From Hyphochytrium catenoides (Eukaryota > Sar > Hyphochytriomycetes > Hyphochytriales > Hyphochytriaceae), in assembly GCA_900088475.1 (NCBI GenBank), contig FLMG01000092.1, positions 1 to 18,516 on the forward strand: a stretch of 18,516 nt of DNA, given 5' to 3'. The notes beneath the pieces were generated by a model. That model was given only the letters and a program-made list of their open reading frames with translations. It had not been told where the DNA came from and made no database searches. Position 1 is the stretch's first letter. Each line of letters starts with the position of its first letter. The translations under genes and the position numbers were made by a program. Positions 8,807 to 17,583 of the stretch are shown here, in pieces.

Positions 8807-10339
8807 TTATGCGTCAAAAGATCTGCTGGAAGATTGTCGAGACAATGCCGAATTACTCAAAAGGAGTGCAGTCCAGTCCTCTGGGTCTCTAATATTACTC
8901 GTTGGTATGACGTCTTCTATGCCGGCGGGACGTTGGACTGCTGCTGATTGGGGTGGAGATGGCGGCCTTAGTTGACTTCTTTGTGCTGCCCTGGCGTTCC
9001 AGACTTCTGCATTCCATGAGCCAATGGAGACAGGAAGAACGTCGCGGACTGGCCAAGTGTCTGGCAAGCTATCTTGGAGCGCTGCTGGCAAAGAATGTGA
9101 GAAGAAGGAAGATCGTAGAGGAAGCGCGCGTTCTAGTCCTGCACCCGCAGCAGATCTGAGTACAGAGCCACCACGAAGTAGCGGAGAAGAGGACAAAAGA
9201 GGCTGCGTAGAAGTAGCGAGAACAGGAGCTGAGAGTTCGTGAGTAGGAAGAGCGTCTTCGGGCAAGACTCCAGAACCCCAAGAGTCAAGCGGGACACCAG
9301 GCGCTCTATCACCAGCACCAATAAGAGCAGAGGCAACAGAGGACGAGGGAGAGGAGAGGAAGGAAGGCCATTGCTGCTCCCTATTATATACACCATTTGC
9401 AAAGGGCGACTGCATCCGAGAAAGGCGTGAGCTCGCACCAATGACAGCAGGAGGACGAGCTGCATGTGCTGCATGGGGTTCAGCGTGCTGGGTAAGTTGC
9501 GCTGCAAGTAATTGAGCGTAACTCCGACCATTGAGCGACGACACCTGTTGGGAGTCCGATTGCTCCAAAGACTGGACGGGAACATCATCGGAAACCGATG
9601 AAAAAGAAGATGAGCCTTCATTTGGAGTAGCAGAGGTCAAAGAAGACGAAGAAAGAGGCCGCCGACGCCGTCCAGCACTGCGACGGCGGTTCGCGCCTCC
9701 TGTTCTGGCCAAAGGTAGTGTAGATCCTCTATGAGAGTTGTTGTGGTCGTTGTTCCCTCCCAAAGGTCTGTTCGGTCTTGCTCCACTGTCATGTCCATGA
9801 TGGCGGGTTACTAAGGCACTTTTCCCGCTCGAAGAAAAGGGAAGTCTCCGTCGATGGTGATGGTGTTCTCTGGCAGTATACTTTGGAAGCGGCTCACGGG
9901 CAGTAGTATAATGCGAGGAAAGGTCCTCCTCTGCTCCTTGGGAGGTTCGTCCTTCCTCCACCAGTAGTAGTAGTGCTTTCTCATTGACCTTGGTATCGAA
10001 AGATGGTAATTGCCCACTGTCGTCGGTTTGGTGGTGGCCTTTGGGACCAAGGAGCAGCAGGTGAGAAGACCATGATGGCCCGGAGTCACTCTTACCCCCA
10101 GGACGAGGAGAAGACAAGGGGAAGGGATTAGCATCTTCGAGAGGCGCCGCCAGTAAAGAGGAAGGAGGAGACTGAGGAGAAGGCGAGCTAGACCTAGCAA
10201 CCACCATTACAGTGAAGACGAGATTGGAGCTGCTCAAAATGAGCAGCCAGCATAGTAGATTAGAGATGAAGCGTCTTGATCTCTGGCTGAACGAAATCAA
10301 GGAGGAGGACGAAATCTGTCCTTCATTTCTTGTCAGCAT
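8807..10339 (-). CDS. Hypothetical Ser-rich secreted or single-pass membrane protein, 510 aa
   Basis: This is the longest uninterrupted frame in the window. The ATG at 10339 is favoured because an in-frame TAA lies two codons upstream. Residues 1-23 are polar and basic (SQRSRR); residues 24-48 are hydrophobic (LLCWLLILSSSNLVF then TVMVVA), a signal peptide or signal anchor. The rest is low-complexity: Ser/Pro-rich 50-95, His-rich 159-162, basic clusters RRR (163-165, 218-220) and RRRR (224-227) that could be protease processing sites, and Ser-rich 229-270. The last ~80 residues are less repetitive (DTWPVRDVLPV, NIRDPEDWTALLL). There is one Cys (residue 30), so no disulfide-rich fold. I recognise no domain. 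The stop is TAA; whether the true gene splices before it into the region below 8710 cannot be told. A telomere-like CTAACCCTA lies about 15 bases before the ATG. Confidence 0.6.
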   Translation of the reverse strand: MLTRNEGQISSSSLISFSQRSRRFISNLLCWLLILSSSNLVFTVMVVARSSSPSPQSPPSSLLAAPLEDANPFPLSSPRPGGKSDSGPSWSSHLLLLGPKGHHQTDDSGQLPSFDTKVNEKALLLLVEEGRTSQGAEEDLSSHYTTAREPLPKYTAREHHHHRRRLPFSSSGKSALVTRHHGHDSGARPNRPLGGNNDHNNSHRGSTLPLARTGGANRRRSAGRRRRPLSSSSLTSATPNEGSSSFSSVSDDVPVQSLEQSDSQQVSSLNGRSYAQLLAAQLTQHAEPHAAHAARPPAVIGASSRLSRMQSPFANGVYNREQQWPSFLSSPSSSVASALIGAGDRAPGVPLDSWGSGVLPEDALPTHELSAPVLATSTQPLLSSSPLLRGGSVLRSAAGAGLERALPLRSSFFSHSLPAALQDSLPDTWPVRDVLPVSIGSWNAEVWNARAAQRSQLRPPSPPQSAAVQRPAGIEDVIPTSNIRDPEDWTALLLSNSALSRQSSSRSFDA

Positions 10340-10589
10340 GACTTAACGCTAGGGTTAGTCTTTTTGGCCTAACCGAATACAAACAACCAATCTTGTTGGG
10401 GTTCAGATGTCCCGTGATGAGGGCAGCAGAAAATGAGTTCTGATGGTGCCTGTGAGCCTTGAAAGAACGTTTGTGTGATTGAGCAAGTTACTTCGTACTT
10501 GCTAGTCGAATGTGTTGTCCACCTTCATATCCTGTTAGCCGTCGCATCGTCACTTACTAAGTTAGGGTTAATATGGCAAGGAGATGCAA
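10340..10589. other. Upstream region of the 510-aa gene, no gene seen
   Basis: Presumed 5' flank of the minus-strand gene. It contains two single TTAGGG-like units (about 10352 and 10561). No clear TATA box or other promoter element is recognised. Confidence 0.3.
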
Positions 10590-10650
10590 AAGGGAGGAGG
10601 AAAGGGAAGGAAGAAAGAAAAGGAAAGAAGGAAGCAGGAGGGAAGGAAGC
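10590..10650. repeat. Purine-only tract
   Basis: An almost uninterrupted G/A stretch (GGGAGGAGGAAAGGGAAGG and similar) without a fixed unit. The frames through it are composition artefacts. Confidence 0.7.
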
Positions 10651-10916
10651 AGATCGGGAAATAGTAGAAGAGATTCTTAGTAGAGGAGGTAAACACCATG
10701 CAACATCATCATCACAGGCCTTGTACCACCACTACTATGATACAAGACTGCATTCCCTCCTATTGACCGCCACCCCAAAGTGAGAATCTTTGTAAAAGCA
10801 GAAAAGAAAACCAGCGAGGGCCAGACGAAGAAGGCGGTGGAAGAGATCAAGATGCAACGCAACCGAAAGAGAAGACCGAACGTGTGGTTGTCATAAACAA
10901 AGCAACAAAGGATAGG

Positions 10917-10977
10917 GGAAAAAAGAGAGAGAAAAGGAGAGAGAAAGGAAGAGAGAGAGAGAGAGAGAAAGAGAGAA

Positions 10978-11030
<53 letters not shown>

Positions 11031-11085
11031 AAAGATGGAGGAGACAAAGGCAGAGAGAGGGGGCGAGGACAAGAGAGAGAGAAGA
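10917..11085. repeat. (GA)n microsatellite, imperfect
   Basis: Runs of GAGAGAGA broken at intervals by GAAA fill 10923-11034, with more irregular G/A sequence to 11085. The tract is homopurine on the plus strand. All frames through it encode only Arg/Glu or Ser/Leu runs and are not genes. Confidence 0.95.
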
Positions 11086-11881
11086 TAGGGAAAATTTGAA
11101 AATGTACAGAGAAAAAAGGGCAGCGTAGTAAGCCTTCTCCTCCTTCGTAGAGATTATTAGCGCAATCAATAGAACTAAATCCAGTTGACCAGACAACAGT
11201 CCATCCTTTTGAAGGTTCAACTGTATATAAAAGAATATCTAGCAGAAGTAATAACAAGGGAGAGTTGGAGGACGTTCTGGTAAAGACGGGTTTTTCGGCT
11301 GTTCTATGTTTTTCCCTGTGGAATGACCGAACGAGACGGTGAACGAAGTTCATAGAATTATTTGTAACTTAGGCTCCGTACTTATCACTAGAACTAGTCG
11401 ACGGTGGAAAATTCTTCTTCCTTTCTCGCATCTGTGGAAAGGAAGATAGACAAATTTCCCGCTTTCTCCATGACCCTGCAGCCGCTTCCTGTCATTTATC
11501 GCGGGTCATAGGTCTCTCTGCTGCTTCCTTTCTCTTCTTTTTTTTTCCGTCTGGCATACAGTAGTTCTACTACCGTTGTAGTTGTTTGTCTTGTTCTCGC
11601 TCTTCTTTTCGGGGTGCAAGTTACTACTGTTCATCTCTTATGAAGGAAAATAAAAAAATCTTCATCCTGGCTTGTTTTATAAAGTTCTCTTGACCAAATC
11701 TGCTCTAAGAAGAACAAGAGGAGGACGAAGGAGGAGGTGAAGAGGAAGAGAAGAATTTTTTTGTTCTTCAACAGTAGTCTACTAGTCACCAACTCGTGAT
11801 AATAGTAGAGGCTACTGCAATTTCTCATACAATTTCAGGGAAACCACAAACAAAAAAAAAACCTCCCTAATATCCTGGCGA
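11086..11881. other. No gene seen between microsatellite and retroelement
   Basis: Mixed sequence with a purine-rich patch at 11705-11755, T-runs near 11539 and 11756, and an A-run (about ten A) near 11855 just before the retroelement homology starts. No coding frame or RNA gene is supported. Confidence 0.4.
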
Positions 11882-12130
11882 ATGTTCCAGCAGAGTCCCA
11901 AGCAAGCTGGCCGAAGAAGGCTTGTTTCGAAAGCTATCGCGGCCCTGGTGTCTGATGGTATCGCTACTCCCTCGGAGGAAACTCTCTCTATCATCATTAT
12001 TAGAGCCAAGCACCCCGATGGTGCCGCCCTTGATCTCTCTCCCTCGCCGATTTCTTCCTTTGGTTCTCAAGAAGATGGTGGTTTCTCTCCTTCCTTCTCT
12101 GCCCCTTCTTTCACCGCAAACCCTTCTTCT

Positions 12131-12911
12131 TTCCCTCCTGGCTCAGCTGCTGGCGCCTCTCAGTTGCGGCCCCAGCACCTGCAAGACCCCTGTCGCTTGA
12201 CTCCTTCTCCGTCTGTCATTCCCTGGCTGAGTTGACTTCTCTCTTGGCCCAGGGCCTTGCACCCCCTAATCTCTCTCCGTTTCTCGCTGGTGCGCCTCTG
12301 TTCGGCTTGACCAAGAAAGATGATGGTGACCTTCGTCCCATCGCCGTGGGCGGGACCCTTCGTCGATTGGTTTCGAAATGCTGCTGCGACTTGGTCAAGA
12401 TTCATGCCCAGTGTCTCTTCTCTCCCCTCCAGCTGGGCGTGTAGCGGTTCCTGCTGGGGCCGAAGTTGTCGTTCACGCTGTCCGAAAGGTCGTCGATGAA
12501 TTTAATGACAATGACGATAAAATTTTGCTGAAGCTTGTCTCATTAATAACGCCTTCAACTCTATCAATCGCTCAGCCATTCTGGATGCCGTTCGCGATCA
12601 CTTTCCCGCCCTTCTCCCTTGGATATCCTATTGTTACTCCTCCCCTTCCCACCTTTTGCATGGGCCTGCTCTCCTGGCTAGTTCTTGCGGAGTCCAGCAA
12701 GGCGATCCCCTTGGTCCGCTGTTGTTTGCCTTAGCACTCCACCCGATCGTGTCTGAAATTGTCTCATCTTTACCTTCCTTGGACCTCCACTTGTGGTACC
12801 TTGATGATGGTCACCCTGATTGGTTCAATGGAGGATGTCGCTAAGGCCTTCCATATATTTCAAAAGCGCAGCCCCCACGTCCGCTTAGAGCTCAACCTGG
12901 GCAAATGCAAA
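12131..12911 (+). pseudogene. Reverse transcriptase domain of copy A, frameshifted
   Basis: Recognisable RT blocks in order: FPPGSAAGASQLRPQHL (12131-12181); FLAGAPLFGLTKKDDGDLRP then IAVGGTLRRLVSKC (12280-12381); PAGAEVVVHAVRKVVDEF (about 12450-12510); NAFNSINR at 12549 onward; GVQQGDPLGPLLFALALHP from about 12690; YLDDG, the catalytic Asp pair, at 12797-12811; and LNLGKCKLW near 12900. The blocks lie in different frames, with shifts between 12200 and 12300, near 12440, near 12535 and just after YLDDG. The shift near 12535 falls on the expected motif A catalytic Asp. Known function: target-primed reverse transcription of the element RNA. Confidence 0.85.
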
Positions 12912-13477
12912 TTGTGGTGGCCAAAAATGGACCTTGCGCGTCTTCGTTCCAGCCTTCCCTGCGGCAGTCTCTAGATTAGTGGCTATGGATGGTGTGGAAC
13001 TGTTTGGTATCCCCAATGGTTCTGCTCCTTTCGTCTCTTCCTATGCTTCTTCCGTCCTCTCTCGTCTTGATGAAGTAGATGCGAGGCTCGGTCTTGTCTC
13101 CTCTCCCCAGACTCAGGTTTTCCCTCTTCCGCGCTTGTCCCGAGTTTGCCAAGATCGACCATCATCTGCTTCGCGGCTGTCGTCCTTCCCAGCTAGCCTC
13201 GCTCTGCTCTAGGTTTGACCTTCGCTTACATGATTTTCTGGCTCGGCTATTGGGTCTGCCTTCTGTCTCGGATCTGGTCTGGAAACAAGCTACCCTATCT
13301 ATCCGCCTGGCTACCATTGATCTCGCTTCTGCTTCTTCCCTCGCCATCCCTCCTTATCTTGGCTCTCTTGGTGCTTCTGCCACTCTAGTTACTCAGCTCC
13401 TCCGTCTGCCCGACGTCGAGACTTACTCGCCTCCACTGACCGCCGAACTTCTCGATGCCTTCTGAGATGCCAAAGAC

Positions 13478-14340
13478 GTGCACGATGTGAAGCTGCGTCG
13501 TCAGTCCTTCCCTAATCTTTTGCCCAGGAACATCTGCAACGTGTCCCGATTTCTGTGGGTGACGGCTTTCAATGTTTTCCTGTCTTCTGCTGGCCTTGGC
13601 TTGCGCTCACAAGCTCGCTTGCGGGCTACTTCCCTCACGCACTCAGGGGCTTTCCTTTGGGCTGCCTCTATTCCCTGGTTGCAATTGAAGGTCTCTTCTC
13701 CGTTGGTCTTCCGGGTGATGCTGTGGCGATTTCTAGGTATCATTCATGTGCGCATTCCAGCCTCTTGCCTGTCTTGTGCCCGTCTAATGGATGCCTTTCG
13801 CGATCATGGCACAGTCTGTCGTCGCGTGGCGGTGGCGCTCATCAACGTCACCGCCGCGTACAAGACCTTCTCTTTCATGCCTTTCGGAACTCTGGTCTCA
13901 AAGTCTCCCGCGCATTTCGCCACCTCCTTTCGAGCTCCAATCAGAAGCCTGGAGATTCGATTGTTCCTGGATTTTCACCTTCCTAACAGTACTTGGTCTT
14001 TGATGTGTCCGTCACGATTTCGCTGCAATCCAGAACCCTTCCCTATGCAGCAGTCCATGATGGCTATCAAGGTCGTTTGTCTGAGAAAGCGAAGCAGAGG
14101 ACGGTTGAGGGTCCCTGCCAGGCTGTGGGGCTACAATTCGTGCCGCGAGTCTGGGAATCTTTTGGTGGTGCTATGCCCCATGTCTTGGACTCTGTGCAAC
14201 AGCTGGTTAAGCTTCAGTGTGATCGTGCCGCTCTTGAGGCTTCCCGTCCTCCTGGTCATTGGTCTCGGTTGGCAAAGGTTCTGACTCTCCATACCAGAAT
14301 CTCTTTCGCCCCATCCTTGAAGACAATGCAATTCAGATTC
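13478..14340 (+). pseudogene. Cys/His motif and restriction-like endonuclease region of copy A
   Basis: A Cys/His motif CLSCARLMDAFRDHGTVC (13766-13819; C-x2-C-x9-H-x3-C) is followed in another frame by RHRRVQDLL and KPGDSIVPGF (13825-13983), a TAA at 13984-13986, and then in the same frame FDVSV (13999-14013), YAAVHDGYQGRLSEKAK and FVPRVWESFGGA. The order zinc motif, R-H-x, P-x-D, then F-D-V matches the RLE domain at the C-terminus of R2-type proteins, a PD-(D/E)XK nuclease that nicks the target. Frame shifts and the stop make it inactive as read. Continues into a helical tail (HWSRLAKVLTLHTRIS). Confidence 0.8.
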
Positions 14341-14387
14341 TGAAGCGTATTCCTGTTCAGCTTGGACCCCGCCCTACCGCGCATAGT

Positions 14388-14669
14388 AGAGCGCGATGAT
14401 AATGATGGTCTTGGCGCCACGCCCCTTTCTTCTTCTCCTCCTCATCCGTCTTCTATTATTTTGCGGAAGAGTTCAACTATGATTCTTCTTCCTTTTTTTC
14501 TGACATTGACGGTGACGGTGGTGGTGGAGAATGTGTTGAAGAGTCCAGGGCTTTGTAGCTCTTTATCATCTTTCTTCTTCTTCTCGTTCTTCTCCCTCTT
14601 CTTCTCCTCTCCCTTCTTCTTCTTCTTCTACCTCTTCTTTTTACTTCTTCTTCTTAGTTATAGTTGTAG
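14388..14669 (+). repeat. Low-complexity pyrimidine-rich junction (TTC repeats)
   Basis: TTCTTC and TCC runs dominate, densest at 14571-14658. One frame (about 14458-14545) reads EEFNYDSSSFFSDIDGDG, an acidic tail that might be a divergent end of copy A. The stretch separates two overlapping copies of the same retroelement. Confidence 0.7.
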
Positions 14670-15271
14670 TAGTAGCTGTCATCCCAACTGATTACAAACA
14701 TCTGATAAAGTTTCAAAGTGACCCCTTTGCTCTTGATGCTTCTCGGCATCTTGGTCAATGGTCCCGTTTGGCCGTGGTTTTACGGCTTCACACGAGAATC
14801 TCTTTGGCGATTCATGAAGAAAATGCGCTGTAGCTTCTGAAGCGTATTCCTTTTGAGCACTTGGTCCCTTCGCGTGTTGCTTGCCTCGCGGCGTTTCCTT
14901 CTGCTCACCCGGATGATGTAAGAGAGCATGCAATGTATGGCAAGCCTCTGACTGGGGGTATCAAAGTGGCGCTTGACATTACTAGCCTGGGAGCTCTCCT
15001 TACCGCCTAGCTGGAACAAGCGGGAGAAGGCTCTTTGCCCGTTAGTAAGGTTCAATATTGGGGGTATATTAGGTTTTCCTGGCGCGGTTTGTTAGAGTAT
15101 GGGGCTGACCTTCGCGCCTCAGTCTCAGATTTGCTCGGTCAGCCAGCCTCAGCCTCTGCCGCCTGCCCAGACCTAGACACCACAGCGGCAACGGATAGGG
15201 GAGGCACAGCTGACTGCACCTATTCGGCGCAGCAGGAACAGTCACAGAAGGAAATAGCGATGAGTATGTAA
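14670..15271 (+). mobile_element. Copy B: C-terminal end of the same retroelement family
   Basis: One frame from about 14670 to the TAA at 15269-15271 reads through apart from TAG at 14831-14833 and TAG at 15008-15010. It starts with a region homologous to copy A at 14193-14385 (GQWSRLAVVLRLHTRIS against GHWSRLAKVLTLHTRIS) and continues through YGKPLTGGIKVALDITSLG and YWGYIRFSWRGLLEYGADLR to an Ala/Ser/Gln-rich tail. It supplies the 3' coding end that copy A lacks. At 14831 copy A has CAG (Gln), so that stop is a C-to-T change. The tail is shared with the fragment at 4339-4526. Confidence 0.8.
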
Positions 15272-15289
15272 ATCCTTACCGACCCGCCT

Positions 15290-15600
15290 AACTAATCGCC
15301 TTTGCCAATCGAGACCAACGACCATCCTAATACCGGGAAACATCAAGTGAAGAACGATCACATTGAAGCTTCAACAGCTGCTGCCTACGGTCCAGCACAC
15401 GAGGCATAATAGCCCTTCCCAAAGACTCGACAACGAGTGGGGACAAACTGCCGCCCTACAGCCCTTACAACGAGCCTTGTCATATTTAACTTGGACTTTC
15501 TAGACAGACAACCTAGATAGCCAGCATGGACTGCTGCATAGGGAAAAGAACTAGATTGCAGCGAATCCGTGACGGGCACATCAAACGCCGGGTGCTGAAA
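15290..15600 (-). mobile_element. Copy C: inverted fragment of the endonuclease region
   Basis: The minus strand from 15600 to 15290 matches copy A at about 14000-14285: FDVPVTDSLQSSSFPYAAVH against FDVSVTISLQSRTLPYAAVH, QFVP, then, after a one-base shift near the F-G-G site, QQLLKLQCDR and WSRLAKA. It contains a stop and the frame shift. It lies 18 bases from the end of copy B in opposite orientation. Confidence 0.85.
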
Positions 15601-15761
15601 AGTAAAGGAGAAAGCTTGTCGACTTATTATCCATTGAAATGACAGCAAGGACGACAAGATTAGCAAGGGAAAGGATGCATACTATGTCCTAACCGCCACC
15701 GTTGCTTGGTAGTATGCCAGTATCTGAGCAAACGCTTGATGAAACTGTCTAACCCTAAGTA

Positions 15762-15877
15762 GGGAGACAGAGAGAGACAGCGACAGACAGAGAGACAGAC
15801 AATGAGACAGAGGAAGGGGGAGAGACAGAGAGAGAGAGGGGGCGAGAGGCAGAGAGACAGACAGAGAGAGGCACGCA
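15762..15877. repeat. GACA/GAGA microsatellite
   Basis: Interleaved GACAGAGAGA and GAGACAGACA units, homopurine apart from the C of GACA. It follows a single CTAACCCTAA unit at about 15749. Confidence 0.9.
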
Positions 15878-16439
15878 GGTATGGGGGCGAGCGAAACGCA
15901 CGTAGCTTTCTATTCACAGCTACTGCTGCCATAATCTAGGGGTGGGAGGACGAAGAAGAACGAAGATACAACCGACAATATGAGAGAAGCTACCGATCGA
16001 AGAGGCAAAGCCTTATATAAACAAAGGAATGTTCCAGTCATTGAGCCTCCGGCAAAGACGACATATCTCTCCATCATCGTCAAAAGGTCCGTCCCGACCG
16101 TGGCTGATGTTGGTGGCTGTTGGGAGTCCTAATAATTAAGGTACGTAGCGCAGGTCCTAGCACTTATCGCGGTAAATGTTCGATGACCCATCATACTAGT
16201 AGCTAGTAGCTCAGATAGATGCAGCATTAGTAGTAGTACAATCTACTGAGAGACAGAGGCTTTGTGCTTTGAAGATTCATCTGGTGCGCTGCTGCTAGTG
16301 CACTGCGTTATCTTCAGAATCATCCATCTTCTCACCTTCTTTATAGATGTATTATATTAGAAGTGCGCGACCGCATTCTCCATCGTTAGATTAACGTTCT
16401 TTATCATTTATCATGGTTCTCTTCTTCCAGTGTGCCCAA
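15878..16439. other. No feature seen
   Basis: Unique sequence of mixed composition with short CTAGTAG-type simple motifs near 16193-16240. No coding frame, RNA gene or element end is recognised. Confidence 0.4.
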
Positions 16440-16505
16440 ACCATCCTAGTGGTCGCCCCCAGAATTGAAAATTTGTGGCAGGCTCTCTCAAAAGGCTAGG
16501 ATGGT
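16440..16505. other. Perfect 10-bp inverted repeat with 46-base loop
   Basis: ACCATCCTAG at 16440-16449 is the exact reverse complement of CTAGGATGGT at 16496-16505. It lies about 70 bases before the plus-strand LTR. The purpose is unknown; it may be chance, an element end or a hairpin. Confidence 0.5.
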
Positions 16506-16574
16506 CGGTACTACTGAGGAGGAGGAAGAAGTGAATGCATCATCAGTGACAGAATCGATAGAGCAAGAGGAAGT

Positions 16575-17049
16575 TGTTGAGCGAGAACCGTTTCCTTTCT
16601 TTTAGGGTCTCTACTATGGCAAGGAATACTCTTCTTCTTGATTCCTTGTCTTACTTTCTTTCTTCATTAGTTTCTCTACTAGCCATTTGTTCTTACTTCA
16701 TGGACCTTCTTCTCTTTCCGACTTTACTTCTTCGCTTCCTTCTGAACCACCCATCAATTTATTGCTGATTCTCTTCCCTGAGACGACGGTTCCATTCAAT
16801 GACTACTTCTAACCCTCTTCGTCCTCTCTTTCGTCGCGTCTTAGAGTGTTTCTCTCTCTCTGCTTTCTCTCTTGCATCATATCAACTTCATAGCTTTGCG
16901 TTCAGGCTTTATTATAATAGTAATTCAGGACCATGAGTCTATCAGCTCTCCTCGAGCTCATAATCTTCATTAATCTCATTCTATCTGCTATTAATTATTT
17001 GCACAACAACAAAGAAGAGCCTCCAACCAGCTCAGCCATTTTCTCATCA
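16575..17049 (+). mobile_element. Copia-type LTR, plus orientation (475 bp)
   Basis: Begins TGTTGAGCGAGAACC and ends CTCATCA, giving the canonical TG...CA with near-perfect terminal inverted repeats (TGTTGAG against TGATGAG). It aligns along its length with the minus-strand LTR at 17153-17583, sharing CTTGATTCCTTGTC, CTCTTTCCGACTTTACTTC and GAGCTCATAATCTT. It contains indels relative to its partner. No pol remnant was recognised on its left, so it is a solo LTR or the remnant of a second element. The bases flanking it (GAAGT and TTCAC) do not form a target duplication. Confidence 0.85.
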
Positions 17050-17152
17050 TTCACAACAACCTCGCCCCTCTTACGACACGACGACGGTAGTAAGAGGAGA
17101 CAACAGGAAAGAACGTCTAACTCATGAACAAGACCATCCCAGCCCAGCGTCC

Positions 17153-17583
17153 TGATGAGATGGCAGGGTTGGTTGGAAGCTCTTCTTCGTTGTTTTGCAA
17201 ATAGCAGAATGAGATTAATAAAGATTATGAGCTCGAGCAAAGCTCAATGAACTAATGATCCCTAAGTCCTATAAAGCCTAAGTATGCAAAGCTAAAAGAA
17301 TACATTCAAGAGGGAAAGCAGAGAGGAATGCTCTTAGCAGTGGGAGAGAAAGAGAGTGTTAGAAAGTGATTGAATGGTCACCAAGGGATCCACCGTCTCA
17401 GACAAGAGAATCGGCAATAAATTGGTGGATAGAAGGAAGGGAAGAAGTAAAGTCGGAAAGAGAAAAATGTCCACGAAGTAGGAACATATTTCTAGAGAAA
17501 TTAGAAGAAAGAAAGTAGGACAAGGAATCAAGAACAAGAATAGTCCTTGCTATAGAGAACCCAGAAGAAAAGGGTTCTCAACA
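17153..17583 (-). mobile_element. 3' LTR of the copia element, minus orientation (431 bp)
   Basis: Read on the minus strand it starts TGTTGAGAACCC at 17583, right after a polypurine tract and the end of pol, and finishes CTCATCA at 17153. That position fixes it as the 3' LTR. The five bases beyond the end (minus strand GGACG) would be the target duplication if the other end of the element, outside this window, carries the same. Confidence 0.9.

Larger units (their letters stand above)
11882..14387 (+). mobile_element. Degenerate non-LTR retroelement, RLE-type, copy A
   Basis: The order of homology is: short N-terminal helix (AIAALVSDGIATPSEETL), reverse transcriptase, thumb/connector, Cys/His motif, restriction-like endonuclease region, C-terminal tail. 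This layout is known from RLE-bearing (R2-like) non-LTR retrotransposons, which lack an apurinic-type endonuclease. The element is 5' truncated or starts near 11882, just after an A-rich run. Homology moves between all three plus frames at least seven times, with extra in-frame stops at 13463 (TGA) and 13984 (TAA), so it cannot encode an active protein as sequenced. The 3' side passes into Cys-free low-complexity DNA near 14390, where copy B begins. Confidence 0.85.

Noticed and set aside
9133-9621. 162-codon second frame on the same strand inside the 510-aa gene
   Set aside because: No recognisable domain and fully inside a longer open frame; judged a shadow.
10475-10783. 102-codon plus-strand frame
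   Set aside because: It starts at a non-ATG codon and its middle is a Lys/Gly/Glu run from the purine tract.
10677-11353. Minus-strand frames of 109-168 codons with long Ser-Leu runs
   Set aside because: They are translations of the (GA)n microsatellite.
14362-14691. 109-codon hydrophobic plus-strand frame rich in Phe, Leu and Ser
   Set aside because: Produced by TTC repeats; no domain.
16500-16605. 34-codon frame MVGTTEEEEEVNASS running into the plus LTR
   Set aside because: Short, acidic, ends inside the LTR and lies upstream of it where no element body is recognised; likely chance.
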